Source: Uloborus plumipes
Lineage: Eukaryota > Arthropoda > Arachnida > Araneae > Uloboridae
Reading direction: 5' to 3'
Length of the DNA stretch: 64,000 nt
Assembly (NCBI GenBank): GCA_038373865.1
Contig: JAXGGA010004681.1
Span: 21,586 to 85,585 of the forward strand
This document shows, piece after piece, positions 1 to 12,213 of the stretch (the first letter of the stretch is position 1; each line of letters starts with the position of its first letter). The notes under the pieces were generated by a model. That model made no database searches. It was not told the origin of the DNA and saw only the letters and a list, made by a program, of their open reading frames with translations. Position numbers and translations under genes: made by a program.

Positions 1-332
1 TTTAGCATTTAAGAAAGATTTGAAGAAGTTGTTGACATTTTGCTGCCTGCTGTTATCTTACATGCTCCAAAAGTTACAACAACCGACCGTCGCAAGACAA
101 GCCATTCTCACAAACTTTTTATAGTTTGTGTGTGTACGTAGCGCGTTACACTGCGTCTGCTACCCTATGTTCCTATGCGATTCCTGCTTTTTATGGTCCC
201 CTCTAACACCCCTAAAAGTTTGTACAATTAGTTACGGAACACCCTGTATATACCTAGTTGCAGAGGCGTAAAAATGAATGAAAACCTAATCCATTAAAAA
301 ACGCTCTCCACGTCAAAATAGTTTATTTGGTT
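1..332. other. AT-rich flank, no gene recognised
   Basis: No exon, RNA gene or element end could be supported here. In the gene model this is probably intron or 3' flank of the minus-strand SLC7 gene whose first exon lies at 7467-7944. Confidence 0.4.
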
Positions 333-984
333 CAGTGGTTCCCAACCTTCTTCATGTTGCAATCTTTTTTTTTTGGCAGGCAATTAAAAAAAATCCGTGA
401 TTCCATATGTGTGCTCCGATGCATACATTGCCCATGCTTTACACATGGACGCCGGCAGACTTATGCGCTGGGTGGTACACCCGCAACAAAAAGAAAAAAA
501 AAAACGAAAACCGTTAAGTTTTTTTACTTTTTTTTTTCAATCAATTTCTTAATTTATATTTTTTTAATCAATTAATTTTAAAGCGAATTTTAAGATATAG
601 TTTCATCTTTGTTAAAATTATTTAATGTAATAAATTTTATTGCTCTCAAATTCGTCGCAATAGTTCTGCAATTTGTTTTTTGCTGAAAATAAATTTAATT
701 TTACTTACTTAATATTAGTGAGTATTTAAACATTTAATATATATACATTTAAAAAGTATTAACGTAAGGTTACTTTTTAAAACTTATTTTTTTGTTTTTG
801 AAAGCCTGGGAGTGAAAGTGCATCCCCTGTTGACATACAAGGACAAAAACATGAGCTAATTATTTTCGTGACGTACTTTAAATAAAAGAACTTTATTTTA
901 TTCATTAAATATACATAATTATTTTTCATAAATATTATTAAAATAAAATCCAGTACTGTATGCAAAGTTTCTTATGTACTAGAT

Positions 985-1680
985 TTAACCCATTAGTGCC
1001 TCACATTTTTTCTCCAAAGATATTTTGTATACTGATTACAAAGTGTTTACTGGACAGGAAAAATAATTTAAAAAATATAAGTCAAATATTCCTTTTTTAT
1101 TAAGGAAAGAAAAATCAGCCCTTAAAAGTTCCTATAGACCAGGCCCGTCATTTAGGGGGGGGGGCATGGGGTGTCAATTGCCCCCCCCCCTGGCTTTGAG
1201 AAATCAATGTATTTACATATAAGTGGTCGTGGTTTTGTTTTCCGGTGAAATTGCATTGTGTTTGGATCCTTTGCCCCCCCCCCCTGGAAAATCTTGAAAT
1301 GACGTACCTGCGATAGACCCCAGAGGGTACATACTTTTTTTACTAAAATGTTTTTCTACCCACGATATAATATTTAAAAAGACATTTTATAAGAAGAAAT
1401 AAAATCAGCAATTTACGTAAATTGGGAAGCTGGGAATAACTTTGAAAACTAGCTTTTTTTCTTGAGATTGAGAACGATGTAATTTTTGATAAAGATCATA
1501 TTAAAACTGCTACAGAACACACTTTACAATGGTTATATGCTGCAATCTGTTAATAACGAATTGAAACGATACCAAGGTACTAATTAAACACTATTATTTT
1601 GTTGAAATGTTCATTTTGGGGAACTTCAGACCCTTTTTTGGATCGTCCCTAAAAAGGGATGCTAGGCATTAATGGGTTAA
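985..1680. mobile_element. piggyBac-like MITE, copy 1
   Basis: The element is bounded by TTAA on both sides (985-988 and 1677-1680). Its TIRs begin CCCATTAGTGCCTCACAT on the left and CCCATTAATGCCTAGCAT on the right (minus strand). TTAA targets and TIRs starting CCC are typical of piggyBac. There is no coding capacity. A second copy lies in the opposite orientation at 39302-39825. The alignment between the copies shows that 1140-1310 is a later insertion. Confidence 0.82.
1140..1310. mobile_element. 171-bp hAT MITE with poly-G/poly-C ends, nested
   Basis: Ends are CAGGCCCGTCATTT on the left and, on the minus strand, CAGGTACGTCATTT on the right. The target duplications are CTATAGAC (1132-1139) and CGATAGAC (1311-1318). 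Inside is a run of G, then CAATTG, then a run of C. It has the same body as the element at 41732-41881. It interrupts piggyBac-like copy 1, and the empty site is visible in copy 2 (near 39670, reverse orientation). Confidence 0.85.
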
Positions 1681-1793
1681 ATCTGCGTACTGTTGCGCAT
1701 TTTAAACAATGAATAATATCGGAACTCCATACGAAATTCTTCACTGCCACATTTGGGGTCGCAACCAGCTGCTTGGGAACCACTGATTTAGTT

Positions 1794-4192
1794 AGACGCT
1801 CCTCCTAAAGCAAGGAAGAGCAAAACTTTTCGCTAGAATAAAAAAAGTTATTCGTTCTCTCTCTCTTTTAACGGAGTATTATGTTGAAGCGATCTTTTTC
1901 GCATGAGAAGCTAAGTTTTATGGAAAATGAGTGTTGCGTGTAAAATCCAGGTGCATGACAACAATTCTATCTTTTGTCAAGTGAAAAATAAATGCAATGG
2001 GGTGAATACACCGTAACGTGTATGACAAATTGGACTAAGGAAAATGCAATGAACCGGCATCATATAGACAACATTTATTCAGATACGGACCTTATAACTG
2101 TTTTGGGACTACTGATTGGCCAGTCGTGTGTTGGCTAATATTTTTTTTATTATTTATTGTTTAATGATAAAACAGCAGAGGACTTTACTACCAATTTCTA
2201 AGAAAGAATTCCAAGAAATTATTGTTGAACGATAATTTTAAAACTCTTATCATATTTTTTTACTTCGTGATATTCAACTTAAAAAACGACCAACTACAAT
2301 ACATCATTTCCTCGAACAATTCTTTAAGAAATTATGCGAAAAAAAGAGAGAAAGAGAACCATGCTATTTCGATAGAGTCGACCATATTTAACTCTGTTAC
2401 TCTCGATCTATTTTTCTTCGTAGAGTACATTAGAAAACTTTGAACATTTGAAAAAAAAAATCATTTTTAAAAAGTGTTTTTCTAGTATATTTTTATTTTA
2501 ACTATTCGCTGTCCGCTGTCCAGAAAGACAAAAAATAATTGAAAAGTGAGAAAAAGTGTAAAAAATGGTTTGGAATATCTAATTGGCTCATATAAACATG
2601 AACAGAACTTCAAAAATACTTGCTCTTGTTCTATTACGCCAATTCATTATTCTGAACTATTTTTTTTACGATTTTTATTTTCAAACTTCAACTAATGAAA
2701 CGTCCTGTAAAATTCGTCTTATAAGAGTATAATAGTTCAGTATAGTGACTGAATTTTTGAAGTAGCTTGTTATTACCACAGTTTAAAACCAATATCCATT
2801 CACTGCATTAAGAAATAGCTGCACTTTCGGCAAACAGACTATTTAAAAAAAGTAATTTTCGTTCATTCAAAAAAATGCATTTTTTCCACCACTGCTTTTT
2901 TCCCCCTTTTTTTTTTCAGGGTTACGAAATAGATGTCAACATTCAAGCACTTACTTACGCAGCTTTGATTTTTGTTTACAATATTCATTCGCGAAATAAG
3001 GTCAACAATCGCGATCAAACATTGAACTGCAATTACTTAAGAACGCAACCGATTTTTAGAGCTTTAATGTTCTTAAAAGTTGGTACTATGTTCAAATTTG
3101 AAATATTTCACCAGTAAGGATCAATAAGCTCATCCAGAAAAAAAAATATTCACTTAATACATTCACATGTTTAAGGAAACTTGTGTTGACATTTTTTGAA
3201 ATTTCAAACAAATCCTTCAATGTTTTGATATAAATAATGAATTACTACTTCCGTTATCGAGATTTTGTTGATAGTGGTATCAATCGTACTTTGCATCACT
3301 GTTGACAGAGATATTTTTTAACGCCTCTACTAGCAAACTTCACGCATTTAAAATCCGAAAAACGTCTCAAAAATTAAACCAAACGCATTTACCCTCTTTG
3401 CATTTAAAATTAAAATTTAACATCTTGGAAAATGGGTGAAGGAACTCTTTTGAAAGTTAAATTATTACACTTGAATGTCTTTTTTTTTTTTTTAATGTTT
3501 TTCACCAAATTGTCAGTTCCTTTAAATATAAAGAGCAAAATGGTACTCTATTATCTAATCCGATAACTAAGTAATATTTACTACTGCCATCCATCGAATG
3601 AAATATGCTTCTCTTTTTGACGTATGTAGTTCAGCAGCAGCTTTTCTCAACCGCTCCTACGCGCAAAGTCACCAATTCCAGTACCGATTCCAGTACGCCA
3701 AATCAGCGGTTAAGAAATTTTGTTCTAAGATTTGTAATTCTGGTTCGCGGTCCTCATGTATGTTGAAGCTGATGGCTTCTGTATAAAAAAAAAAGAAAAA
3801 TTCTGATTAACATTGTGCGTGAAAGCTTCGTCGTTCTGCACGCTTCAGTCATAATGTCAAAATATTTAATTAAAAAATTCTTATGTCTCTAAATACATTT
3901 ATTTGCTTGAATTAATCAAAACAATACTACTTAAAAACTAAAGAATCACTATGCGAAATATGCAAAAAAAGAAAATTTACCATGTCAGAGATGGTTGTTC
4001 CTCAAATCAGAACAAATAAATCAAATTATTAATAAAAAATAAATTATTAAATGAAAATGAAAAGTAAGTAAAAAAATTAAAATAAAAAGTAAAATAGCAA
4101 TATAAATACTTTTTATCCGTTGGGTTAACATTTTCAAAATTTAAACCCAGAATTTATGACAAGTTCGGAAAATTAATCTATAGATTGACAAG
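1794..4192. other. AT-rich DNA without recognised gene
   Basis: There are only short ORFs without domain features. A polypyrimidine-CAG followed by an open frame at about 2920-3115 was looked at and not accepted as an exon. In the gene model this would be intron of the SLC7 gene. Confidence 0.35.
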
Positions 4193-4857
4193 CAGGGCTG
4201 CGGAGTCGGGGTCGGACTGATTTTGGACCAAAGGAGTCGGAGTTACTGAAAAACATGCGACTCCGACTACCTCCGATTTGGATGAAATTTCTTTAAGGCG
4301 AAAACATAACTTTGAAACCAACAGATACAAATTTTCAGCTTCCAATATCCAAATCCTAAGCATCTAGGATCATTAAAAAATGCTTCCAAATGGCGGGGTC
4401 TGCTTTGCGTTAAAATAAAGTCTGACCATTTAAAAAGAAAAGCCTTAGTTTTGTACGGAATCAAATGACAAGAGCGGCACTTGTATTTTGCTTTGGAGAA
4501 AAGGGTTTTGGTTCTTTTGGTCACAGTGACCTCCGAGAATTGAGGTAAATGTGGTTAAATTACCTGCGAGAACTCTTGAGAAAATGAAACTTTTTGAGAG
4601 GTCACAAAGACCTCCCATGACCTCCAACTGGGATAACCCAGCTTGCTACCCCCCCCCCCACACTAAAGTCAGTCCTGGCTACGACCATGAATAAAAATGG
4701 ACTTAATATATCAACCTTTGTTTAGGGTTTTTCCCTCTTCACATTTGGGTTAAAAAAATAAATAATTAAAAAAAAAGCAGGAGTCGTTAGTCGGAGTCGG
4801 AAGTTTTAAAATCTCATGGTCGGAGTCGACCATTTTTCCTCCGACTCCGCAGCCCTG
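4193..4857. mobile_element. hAT MITE rich in GGAGTCGGA repeats
   Basis: Both ends read CAGGGCTGCGGAGTCGG (the right one on the minus strand). The flanks are identical 8-mers TTGACAAG (4185-4192 and 4858-4865). Subterminal regions on both sides consist of reiterated GGAGTCGGA / TCCGACTCC units. The interior (about 4385-4680) resembles the family at 24036-24265 and 45232-45452 in its 'ggtcac...cctcc' segments and may be a decayed nested insertion. No transposase is present. Confidence 0.88.
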
Positions 4858-5794
4858 TTGACAAGAGCATAGAACAGAAAATTTCCTTACAACTGAGAAG
4901 CTATTTGAGGTTGCCATAACTATTAGTACCTATTACAGGTTTAATTATTGTTCTACTATCGGTCATTTAAGATGCATTTCAGAATTTGACTGATAATTTT
5001 TTAAATTAAATAGAAAATTCAAAACGGGCTGCAAGTACACATGTTGATCACAAGAGGTATATTTATGTTAAAATTTAGGAATACTTGACGTGAAATTTTT
5101 CACCATATTAAAAGCCATGTTAAAGAATTCATGTTTAATGAAAAATGTCGAAATGAAATGCAGTAACTTTAAATTGGATTTTAAATGACATTTATTGAAT
5201 ATTTACAGCTTTTAAATCACGCACAGAGGTGCACTAATGAGAGGTCACTGGATCCTCCTAAAAAAATTCCTTATTCGGCAAATTTTATTGACGATTCGGC
5301 AATTCGGAAACATATTGCAACACTGCAATTTTCTCTCCTTACAACTTCCCTTTTATGTTTAAAAATGATGCATATGTCCATTCACATTAGATGCAAGTAC
5401 GGTATGTGTGCATACTCGTATTTTATCATTTGGTAGTGCTGAAAATTTCATTCAGTAAACTGAGAATTTCCTCATCTCTAACATTTAAGTTAGGGGCTCT
5501 CCTAATATCGCAACTCACTCAAACCGCTTACTAGATTTTCAGAATTTTCTTATTTTTCTGTTATAAATATCCCATTCAATTTATTTACTTTGTAATTCCG
5601 AGATTATGTAAATAAACTTCAAAGACACCATTTTGAGCAAAATAGCTGAATTTTATCTAATTGTACAATAAAAAGTGCACTTCTGGTCAGCTAATACTCA
5701 AAAATTAACCATAGTGATATTAAATTTCAGCAATAAAAAAATAATACAGCTTAAAGAGCAGCGTGTAGAGCATTCCCATTCTCACTAGAAAAGT

Positions 5795-6790
5795 AAGTGA
5801 AATTTGATTGCGTCCCCTTTCATTTAAAACTAAGTGTGCAATATTTCCAAGGATTTCTTTTCTTTTTTTTTTTACTATTGTGGTTCATTTCAAGATACTA
5901 GCCGACAGCAATTGTACTTATTCTAAATCTATAGAACTGAACTAGAATTTACTCGACACATTTTATTTCCGAGGAATCGCAAAAACAATATGGTTTACGA
6001 AATGTCTGGCCCTCATGCAAGTGCACTACGATGGGGTTTGTGCGATGATATCCCCTTCCTCCCCCACTATCGTTGTTGGTTTTCAGAAACAATGTTAATT
6101 CCAGAATGGCAATTTATTTTCCGTAAAGACTTGCTATGAAACACAACCGCTTGGAGAAAAGTGACATACAGGTGAAAATTCTGCCTTTTCTCTTTCACGG
6201 GATTGCGTCACTTTTCATTTTTTATAAGATGTACATTATTTCCAAGAAATTGTATATTATGGCTCGCTTCAAGATGGCAGTAGTTGCATTTATCCTAAAT
6301 CTATAGCATTGAACTTGTATACTTATCCGACATATTTCATTCCTTCGGAATCGTAAAGACTTTTTTTGACGGAAAACTTTAAAATTTATTCCAAGAGAAA
6401 ATTCTGCCTTTTCTCTTCAGCGGGATTTCGTCACCTTTCATTTTTGGCTAGATGTACAATATTTCCAAGAAATTTTATATTATGGCTCGCTTCAAGATGG
6501 CAGTAGTTGCATTTTCTTAAATATAGAAAACTTAACAAGTACATTTATCCGACATATGTTTTTTTTTTCGGAATCGTAAAAAACATTTTTTGAATGACAA
6601 ACTTCAGGCGTTTGTGCTTACGTAAGTACATTATGATGTGGTTTGGGCGATCCCCTCCCCGTCCAAAATTGTTTTTTAGCCAAATTGCTAGTTCTAAAAG
6701 ACAATTAGTAAAGACTTGCTATGAAACTACCTACTGACGAAAATTGACATCAGAGGGAAATTCTGCTATTTCCTATCCGGTAGACCTGAG
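5795..6790. repeat. Tandem array of three diverged ~230-400 bp units
   Basis: Three successive units share, in order: 'ttctgccttttctct', 'gattgcgtcac..tttcat', 'gatgtac.atatttccaagaaatt', 'ggctcgcttcaagatggcag', 'ttgcatt', a 'cgacatat' segment and 'cggaatcgtaaa'. Units start near 5810, 6175 and 6405. Units 1 and 3 carry an extra 'gcgatcccctccc' segment missing from unit 2. No coding potential was seen. Confidence 0.7.
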
Positions 6791-7466
6791 AATAACCACT
6801 CACCGCGTGGAGACTAAACCACTTCTATGGCGACTAAATAAAATACCAAATCGGATGCTTTTTAAAAACTGAACTGGCCACAGCTATATTTTACTTCATT
6901 GTAAAATTTGTGTTAAACAAGTCATTTTTGTGTAATATAAAAATTTTTTTTTTAGCAAAAAATAATGGTCGGCTAAAGCTATTGTAACTTTCAATTTCCT
7001 TTATTCCAGATCATGCAAACATTCTATATATATACAATGTTGCAATTAGGTCGTTTTATGCCAATAAGACTTACCTTATAGTGTAGTGCTTTTTTTCTTT
7101 TCTTAAAAAAAATGTATTACTATCATTATAATAAAATAAATTAAATTAATGAATAGAGTAGTGACTAATGTTAAAAATTGGGTACTAAATTAAAAGTGCT
7201 TACCAGCGACTGACTAGTAACAATATTTCAGTTTTCAGGTTCACCTTAAGGAGGGGAAGAATCTAGTTGCGCTTATTTGCTCACATAAACAGATACAGCG
7301 AATTATCTTGATTTCAGCTAGTGAGAAGTAACTCTTTTTTTTTTTTTTTTTTTGCGCAAAATAAGATACAAATTCGGTAAAATTTCATGCATTTCAATAC
7401 AAGAGTCCATAGTGAATGAACTATATATTTTTTTTACCATTAAAACTAAAAGAAAGACGTACTTAC
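6791..7466 (-). other. Start of SLC7 intron 1
   Basis: This is the intron following the SLC7 exon; it begins GTAAGT on the minus strand at 7466-7461. It is AT-rich with a short 'atatatata' run near 7027 and a poly-T tract at 7336-7353. No acceptor with a continuing transporter reading frame was found before the left edge. Confidence 0.5.
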
Positions 7467-7944
7467 ATAAACAAACAGCAGCTAATAACCTCAATGCTTC
7501 ATCAGGTGGGGAGCAGTCTGGATAAAACGGGTCCAACATGTAGTACCCAAAAGTCAAAGCTAGAACCGCTTGAGTAGCTGGTCTTATGACAAGAAGACCA
7601 ACCCAAAGTCTTAGAAAAGCCAACGCAGGGCCGAATGCTTCCATTATGTAAGCATAATCACCACCTGACTTAGTTATGCAAGTTCCAAGTTCAGCATAAC
7701 ATAGGGCACCAAACATTGAAAATACACCACATAGTGCCCATATTATCAGAGACACGCCGAGAGATCCTGAGTGTTCATAGACTCCTTTAGGTGACACAAA
7801 AATCCCGGAGCCTATGATGGTACCTACGATGATTGCGACCCCATTGATGAGAGTTATCTTTTTCTTTAGTTGCACATCGGTGGATTCATTGTCGAGTATA
7901 GTGTCGTGATTAGCAGCTGATGGTGGTTTTCTGTTGCTTGCCAT
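7467..7944 (-). CDS. SLC7-family amino-acid transporter (LAT / y+LAT type), first coding exon
   Basis: The exon encodes about 159 residues, roughly the first third of a light chain of a heteromeric amino-acid exchanger at the plasma membrane. The cytoplasmic N-terminus (1-30) is followed by TM1 with the family signature GSGIFVSP (45-52), then [11 protein letters not shown] (78-88) in TM2 and KSGGDYAYI (92-100). Cys144 in the loop [10 protein letters not shown] aligns with the cysteine known to disulfide-bond to the SLC3A2/4F2hc heavy chain. The donor is T|GTAAGT at 7467/7466, leaving phase 1. This is the first in-frame ATG after an upstream stop near 8019. LAT1, LAT2 and y+LAT cannot be separated from this exon, so no symbol is given. 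Downstream exons lie outside the window. Confidence 0.93.
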
Positions 7945-8260
7945 ATTTTGGGCTTTTATTGATTTATAGATTTTAAAAACATCAAATAGTCCTGAACGAT
8001 GCCGGCAGAAACGAGCCTTTCATTTGGGAGACACCAGCTGGAAAACACATAGCGTGAAAGGGTTTGGGAATGAACTGTCAAACGTCGACTAGCATCATTT
8101 AAAACACGCTCGCTCGCCAGAAGTGAAGGAAGTTCAATCGGGATTTCATCAGCCGATCCCGAGCGGCGCATGCGCGGAAGGGGAGGTGGGGAGTGGCCCT
8201 ACGTCACATCCTGCTGCTCCCGGTGTTTGTGGGGAAGTTCATTGTGTACATCCGATTTTG
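7945..8260 (-). promoter_or_regulatory. GC-rich promoter and 5' leader of the SLC7 gene
   Basis: This segment is clearly richer in G+C and CpG than its surroundings, which is typical of a housekeeping promoter. It holds a perfect NRF-1-like palindrome (8166-8175), a CRE-like TGACGTA (minus strand of 8200-8206) and GGGAGG-type GC boxes near 8180-8192. An upstream ORF of 71 codons starts inside the palindrome (8171) and stops at 7956, just before the main ATG. The start of transcription cannot be read from the sequence; the extent given is an estimate. Confidence 0.55.
8166..8175. promoter_or_regulatory. NRF-1-type palindrome GCGCATGCGC
   Basis: This is an exact match to the core NRF-1 / Ewg binding palindrome, 222 bp upstream of the transporter ATG in the only CpG-rich stretch nearby. 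Binding is inferred from the motif and its position, not shown. Confidence 0.55.
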
Positions 8261-8719
8261 CCGAAATCGCACTCGTCTCGTAATAGTCGCAAACATAATT
8301 TTCCCGTAAACATTTTCTTCTCTTTAATTTAATTTTTTTTTTAACTTCTCAAAAAGCAGCGAAGCATTAATGATCTCTGCCTATTCTTTCTGGGACTGTG
8401 AAGCTTTTGAGAATATTAAATTAATTTTTCTTTATGAGGGGGTGGAACCGGGGGGGGGATCATGACCCTTCCCCTAAACCGGGCCTAAAGCTGCGTTTGG
8501 GGATTTACTATTTCGGAAATCTTGTCCTGGCCCCCATTTTGCAAGAATAAAACATTTATAAGAAGGGTCCGACAAATCCCGCGCCAGGTTGCCTGGAAAC
8601 TAAATGACAAAAAAAAAAAAATCTACTTTGGTGACTAGTTCTTTCAGAACCAGATTATTTTTTCAAGAAAATTCATGCTACACTGCATTTTCCTAGAGCT
8701 CAGAAGAATTATTTGTCTG
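8261..8719. other. Upstream flank of the SLC7 promoter
   Basis: AT-rich DNA with G-runs near 8440-8460 and a poly-A tract at 8610-8622. No further exon or complete element was recognised. Confidence 0.35.
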
Positions 8720-11169
8720 CAGTGGCGGCGCCAGCTATGGGGCAGGGGGGCAATTGCCCCCCCCCCCCCCCGTCAGAAACGTCTTGTCCCCCCATCGGGG
8801 AAAATTTCTAAGTTCGCCGGGGAAAAAATTTCCGACGATCAAATTTTCCGACAGAAATCTAAGTGCCGAAATTTCCTTCTGATTCCGACAGATCAGTAAA
8901 ATAATTTCAATAAAATCATTCAACTGAAAAAACTTTTTCTTAAGATATTCCCATTATTCGACTAAGTACGCAATTCCCAGACTAATTTCGAACACGAGAA
9001 CCTTCAGGACTTGCTGCCCGAGTTGCTGCCATCGTATCTCTTTTGGATGAACGTAAGTTCTGCTGGAGAAAGTTATTTTTGTTCAGGTGGAAAAGGACAA
9101 ATCTTCCCCTTTCGTTTTCTAACCAGAGGGAGATAGCCAGACCAGCGGGGGGATGTCTTTTCCTTTCTTCACACAGTCGTCGGGTCTTACCGCTCATCCC
9201 CGAGTATCATCAGCCCTCCTTGGTGGTGGCAAAGGCCCTGAGAGAAAAACGTGTCTATCGGCTGGTCTATCAGATTCTCAGAAAGTGACAATTACTTGCC
9301 ACGCTGCTGGCGGTTTACGGGTGGGACCTGCGGAATTACGAGCGTCACCAGAATCACTATTGTACGATTGTGCATCGTCAGACAGTTTTAATTAGTGTAA
9401 CACGAGTAACAGGTGTCGGTCGGGGGGGGGGGGAGTGATTTTTGGCGGAAGCTTGAAGCAAGGCTTTGGCTTCAGACACTTCAGAGAAGTAGAAAGAGCA
9501 GTTTACGAAAGAAAGACGTTTTCGTCGAAAAAAATTTTTCCGCCGGTCTTTCTCTCCATCATCGGGCCTTTTGGGTGTGGATTTCCTATTGTCTTTGAAC
9601 CTTTGATAGGTTGACTGAAACGTTTTCCTTCATCAACAAGGTAACAAGCAGAAATTATTGTGGTTTGCTTTAAATTTCCTTTTTTTTTATTAAAATGCAT
9701 GTGTTCTTTGTTTTAAAATACATGTCAATAAATGGGAAGCATATCTATAAATCGTAGCAAACGCTTTAATTAACTGTCGCATTATGAGATTACCGTTATA
9801 TGATTTTTCCATTAATATATTAAATGATAGTAGCAGAATGTAACTGCTGTTGGTTGTTTGTAAAGCCTTTATAACATTTGATCTAAAAGTAAAAATTAAT
9901 TGCACCTGCATTAATTTTAAATGTTTTACTGTGCACAAAAAAAAAAAAATATAGTTTTCTTGCACTTTAGAAAACATATTTTTTCTTTTCTTTGATTCGA
10001 ATTTTAAGCAAATAGGTAAACAAATGGAATCACACTGTTGCGCACTTCTTTAACATAGGGCGGTTCTCCCGGTCCCCTGCCAGTTTTTCAGGTAAGGAGT
10101 CGTCAATCTCATTTTGCAATGTAAAAAAAAGGAAAAACCTTCCCAGTATTAAAAAATAAATAAAATGTATAGAAAGGCATGAATCAAGATGATTAATTTT
10201 TTTTTCTGTAAAATTTCGATAGGAAATGTGATCTTTAAATCTTAGTTAAGGATTTCCTGTAATCTAACTTCTAACTAAAGAAACATTATTTTCGAATGTT
10301 TTTTAACCGAAAGGAAAAGTAACATCATAGTAACCTTTGCGAGCAGCAGTTGAAATAAATAAATAGTAACAATAATAAAAATCGTGATTGCTTCATTGGG
10401 GCAGCTGATCAGGGCCATCACCGAGAGTCAAACTGGGTGATTTTTTATCAGTTAGGTCACCGGGCCGCCTCCCCCATCTGACAAAGGTTGGCTTCTCGTT
10501 TTTCTTAATGGAAAAAAATCATGAAATAGGAAATTTTAAAATTACTCCCCCCCCCCCCAAAAAAAAAAAACAACAACAACCTATAAAGCCAACTAGATTT
10601 TCAAAAACGTTGTCGAAAAGAAGCACATCAAATTTATGTTTTGGGTGCAATTTTGAATAATTTCTGGGAGAGTCTCGGTACCACAACCCTTACCCTATCG
10701 TCGTCAAAGGCGCCCAATAACTGCGTTTTTAGGAGTCTTAAGAATATTTCGGGGAAGTGTCCCGAACCAAACGATGCCCCTGTACTTTTTTTTTTTTTTT
10801 AAATAAGAAGCCGCTTTATTTCTCAAAAATAGAAACTGTGAACAAGTGGTTCTGTATTAAAATTTATACCACACGTGGTCCCTCTCCAATTAGAAATCTG
10901 CAATAAAACTCTGCAACTTAGTCAAAAATTGCCAACAAATGGGATTTTTAGACTTAAAACTAAAAAAAATATATATATCCCAGTGTAGTGCACCATTGCC
11001 CCTCTACATAATTAAAGATTGTCTAAAATAGCGTTTTTAGGACTTGAATTTCAAAATAACTGCATATTATAAGAAACTTAGTCTTCGTAACTAAATTTTT
11101 TAATTATACCTGTGCCCCCCTGTCGGGCAAGCTTGCCCCCCTGTCGGGCATTTCCTAGCGCCACCTCTG
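8720..11169. mobile_element. 2.45-kb hAT element with perfect 8-bp target duplication
   Basis: The left end is CAGTGGCGGCGCCAGC and the right end, on the minus strand, is CAGAGGTGGCGCTAGG. The flanks are identical: TTTGTCTG at 8712-8719 and 11170-11177. Both ends carry G/C-run segments of the 'GGGGGGCAA' type. No hAT transposase domain was recognised. The interior holds a GC-rich block (about 8980-9420) unlike the AT-rich remainder, with open frames in several directions. It may be captured host DNA or a decayed gene. Confidence 0.82.
8980..9420. other. GC-rich block inside the hAT element, unidentified
   Basis: The block stands out by composition. Both strands carry 70-80 codon open frames, and a donor-like ACGTAAGT lies near 9051. 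I do not recognise any of the translations. It ends at a run of G near 9421. A captured gene fragment or the remnant of a transposon gene are both possible. Confidence 0.35.
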
Positions 11170-11671
11170 TTTGTCTGAAATTTCAATGTTTTTCAAGCAC
11201 CCAACTTTTAAGTTTTTGTCAGTCCCTGTTTATTTATCCCTTTAATGTTATGTCCCCTTGAAAATCAGGAGCTGGATTCGCCCATATACTACTCAAAAAT
11301 TAATTCGCACGTGCAATTTATTCATATTTGCATTTGTGAGATAACAACACTGACTCTATAGGAGAAATCAAACCGTTAAATTGGTGCACACTTACTTTAC
11401 CTGATTTTTTTTCGTCTATTCCCCCCCCCCTTTTTTTTTTCAAACTGTTATTGTATGTGTTTTTTCCCCACGGAAATTTTTTCATCGCTTATAATTTTTT
11501 TTTCTTAAAGAAAACAGAAATAATTATGTGTTCTGTTTAAACAAAGCAGAAACATTGGGGTGAAAAACACCCTCATATTTTATGTCATTTTATTTTACTT
11601 TATTCATTTATTTAATGTTACAGATCCGCATGCTTTTCACCAATCCCTCTCTTTTGCAGGATGCATTAGGA

Positions 11672-12213
11672 TAGCGGTTATCAACCGGTGGTCCGGTCTA
11701 CCGGCACCGGCCGGCAGAAACATTGGATAGGTCCTTACCCATTTTCAATTTTCCACGTTAAAAATGTCCTGTCTCAAGGAAAAAAGAAAATAAATTTTAA
11801 TAAAAAAAAATCTATCACATACGGTATCTTTTGCATAAATTTCGTGATCAATTTTCTTACTTGTCTATGGTTTTTTCAGCAATATTTATTATTATATTTT
11901 TGGAACATCTCTAACACCAAGGAAAGTTTTATTCGTGTATTTATTAATCCATTCATATTTTTTTTTATTATTAAAAAAAATACTTTCAGCCATTTGCAAA
12001 ATTTTTCTCAAGCACTTAGCTGACCTCCAATCAGAAGTTATTTTTCTTTGCAAAAAAAAAAAAAAGAGGAAGAAGAAAAAGAACAAAGAAGAGAAAAATA
12101 AAGATAGAAAGATAACGAACAGAATTAAAAAAGGAAAAGAGCAACGCTGGGCCATGATTTCTTTTCAAAAGCCCTTGTTTTTCCTCAAGTTGAATTAAGG
12201 TTGAAAAGCGCTG
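11672..12213. mobile_element. hAT MITE, 542 bp
   Basis: The left end is TAGCGGTTATCAACCGG and the right end, on the minus strand, is CAGCGCTTTTCAACC. The 8-mers CATTAGGA at 11664-11671 and 12214-12221 are identical. This TIR type (CAGNGGTTNTCAACC) is common among animal hAT elements. The interior is AT-rich with a purine-only stretch (12050-12130) and no transposase. Confidence 0.85.

Larger units (their letters stand above)
333..1785. mobile_element. hAT element containing two nested insertions
   Basis: The left end starts CAGTGGTTCCCAACC. The right end, read on the minus strand, starts CAGTGGTTCCCAAGC. The flanking 8-mers are ATTTGGTT (325-332) and ATTTAGTT (1786-1793), a 7/8 match, as expected for a hAT 8-bp target duplication. 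No transposase ORF was found, so this looks non-autonomous. A piggyBac-like MITE (985-1680) sits inside it, and that MITE contains a smaller hAT MITE (1140-1310). Without the insertion the element would be about 0.75 kb. Confidence 0.8.

Noticed and set aside
2877..3115. Polypyrimidine-CAG followed by an 80-codon open frame on the plus strand
   Set aside because: The translation shows no conserved pattern, there is no convincing donor in frame, and no partner exon is nearby. A pyrimidine tract before an open frame is expected by chance in such T-rich DNA.
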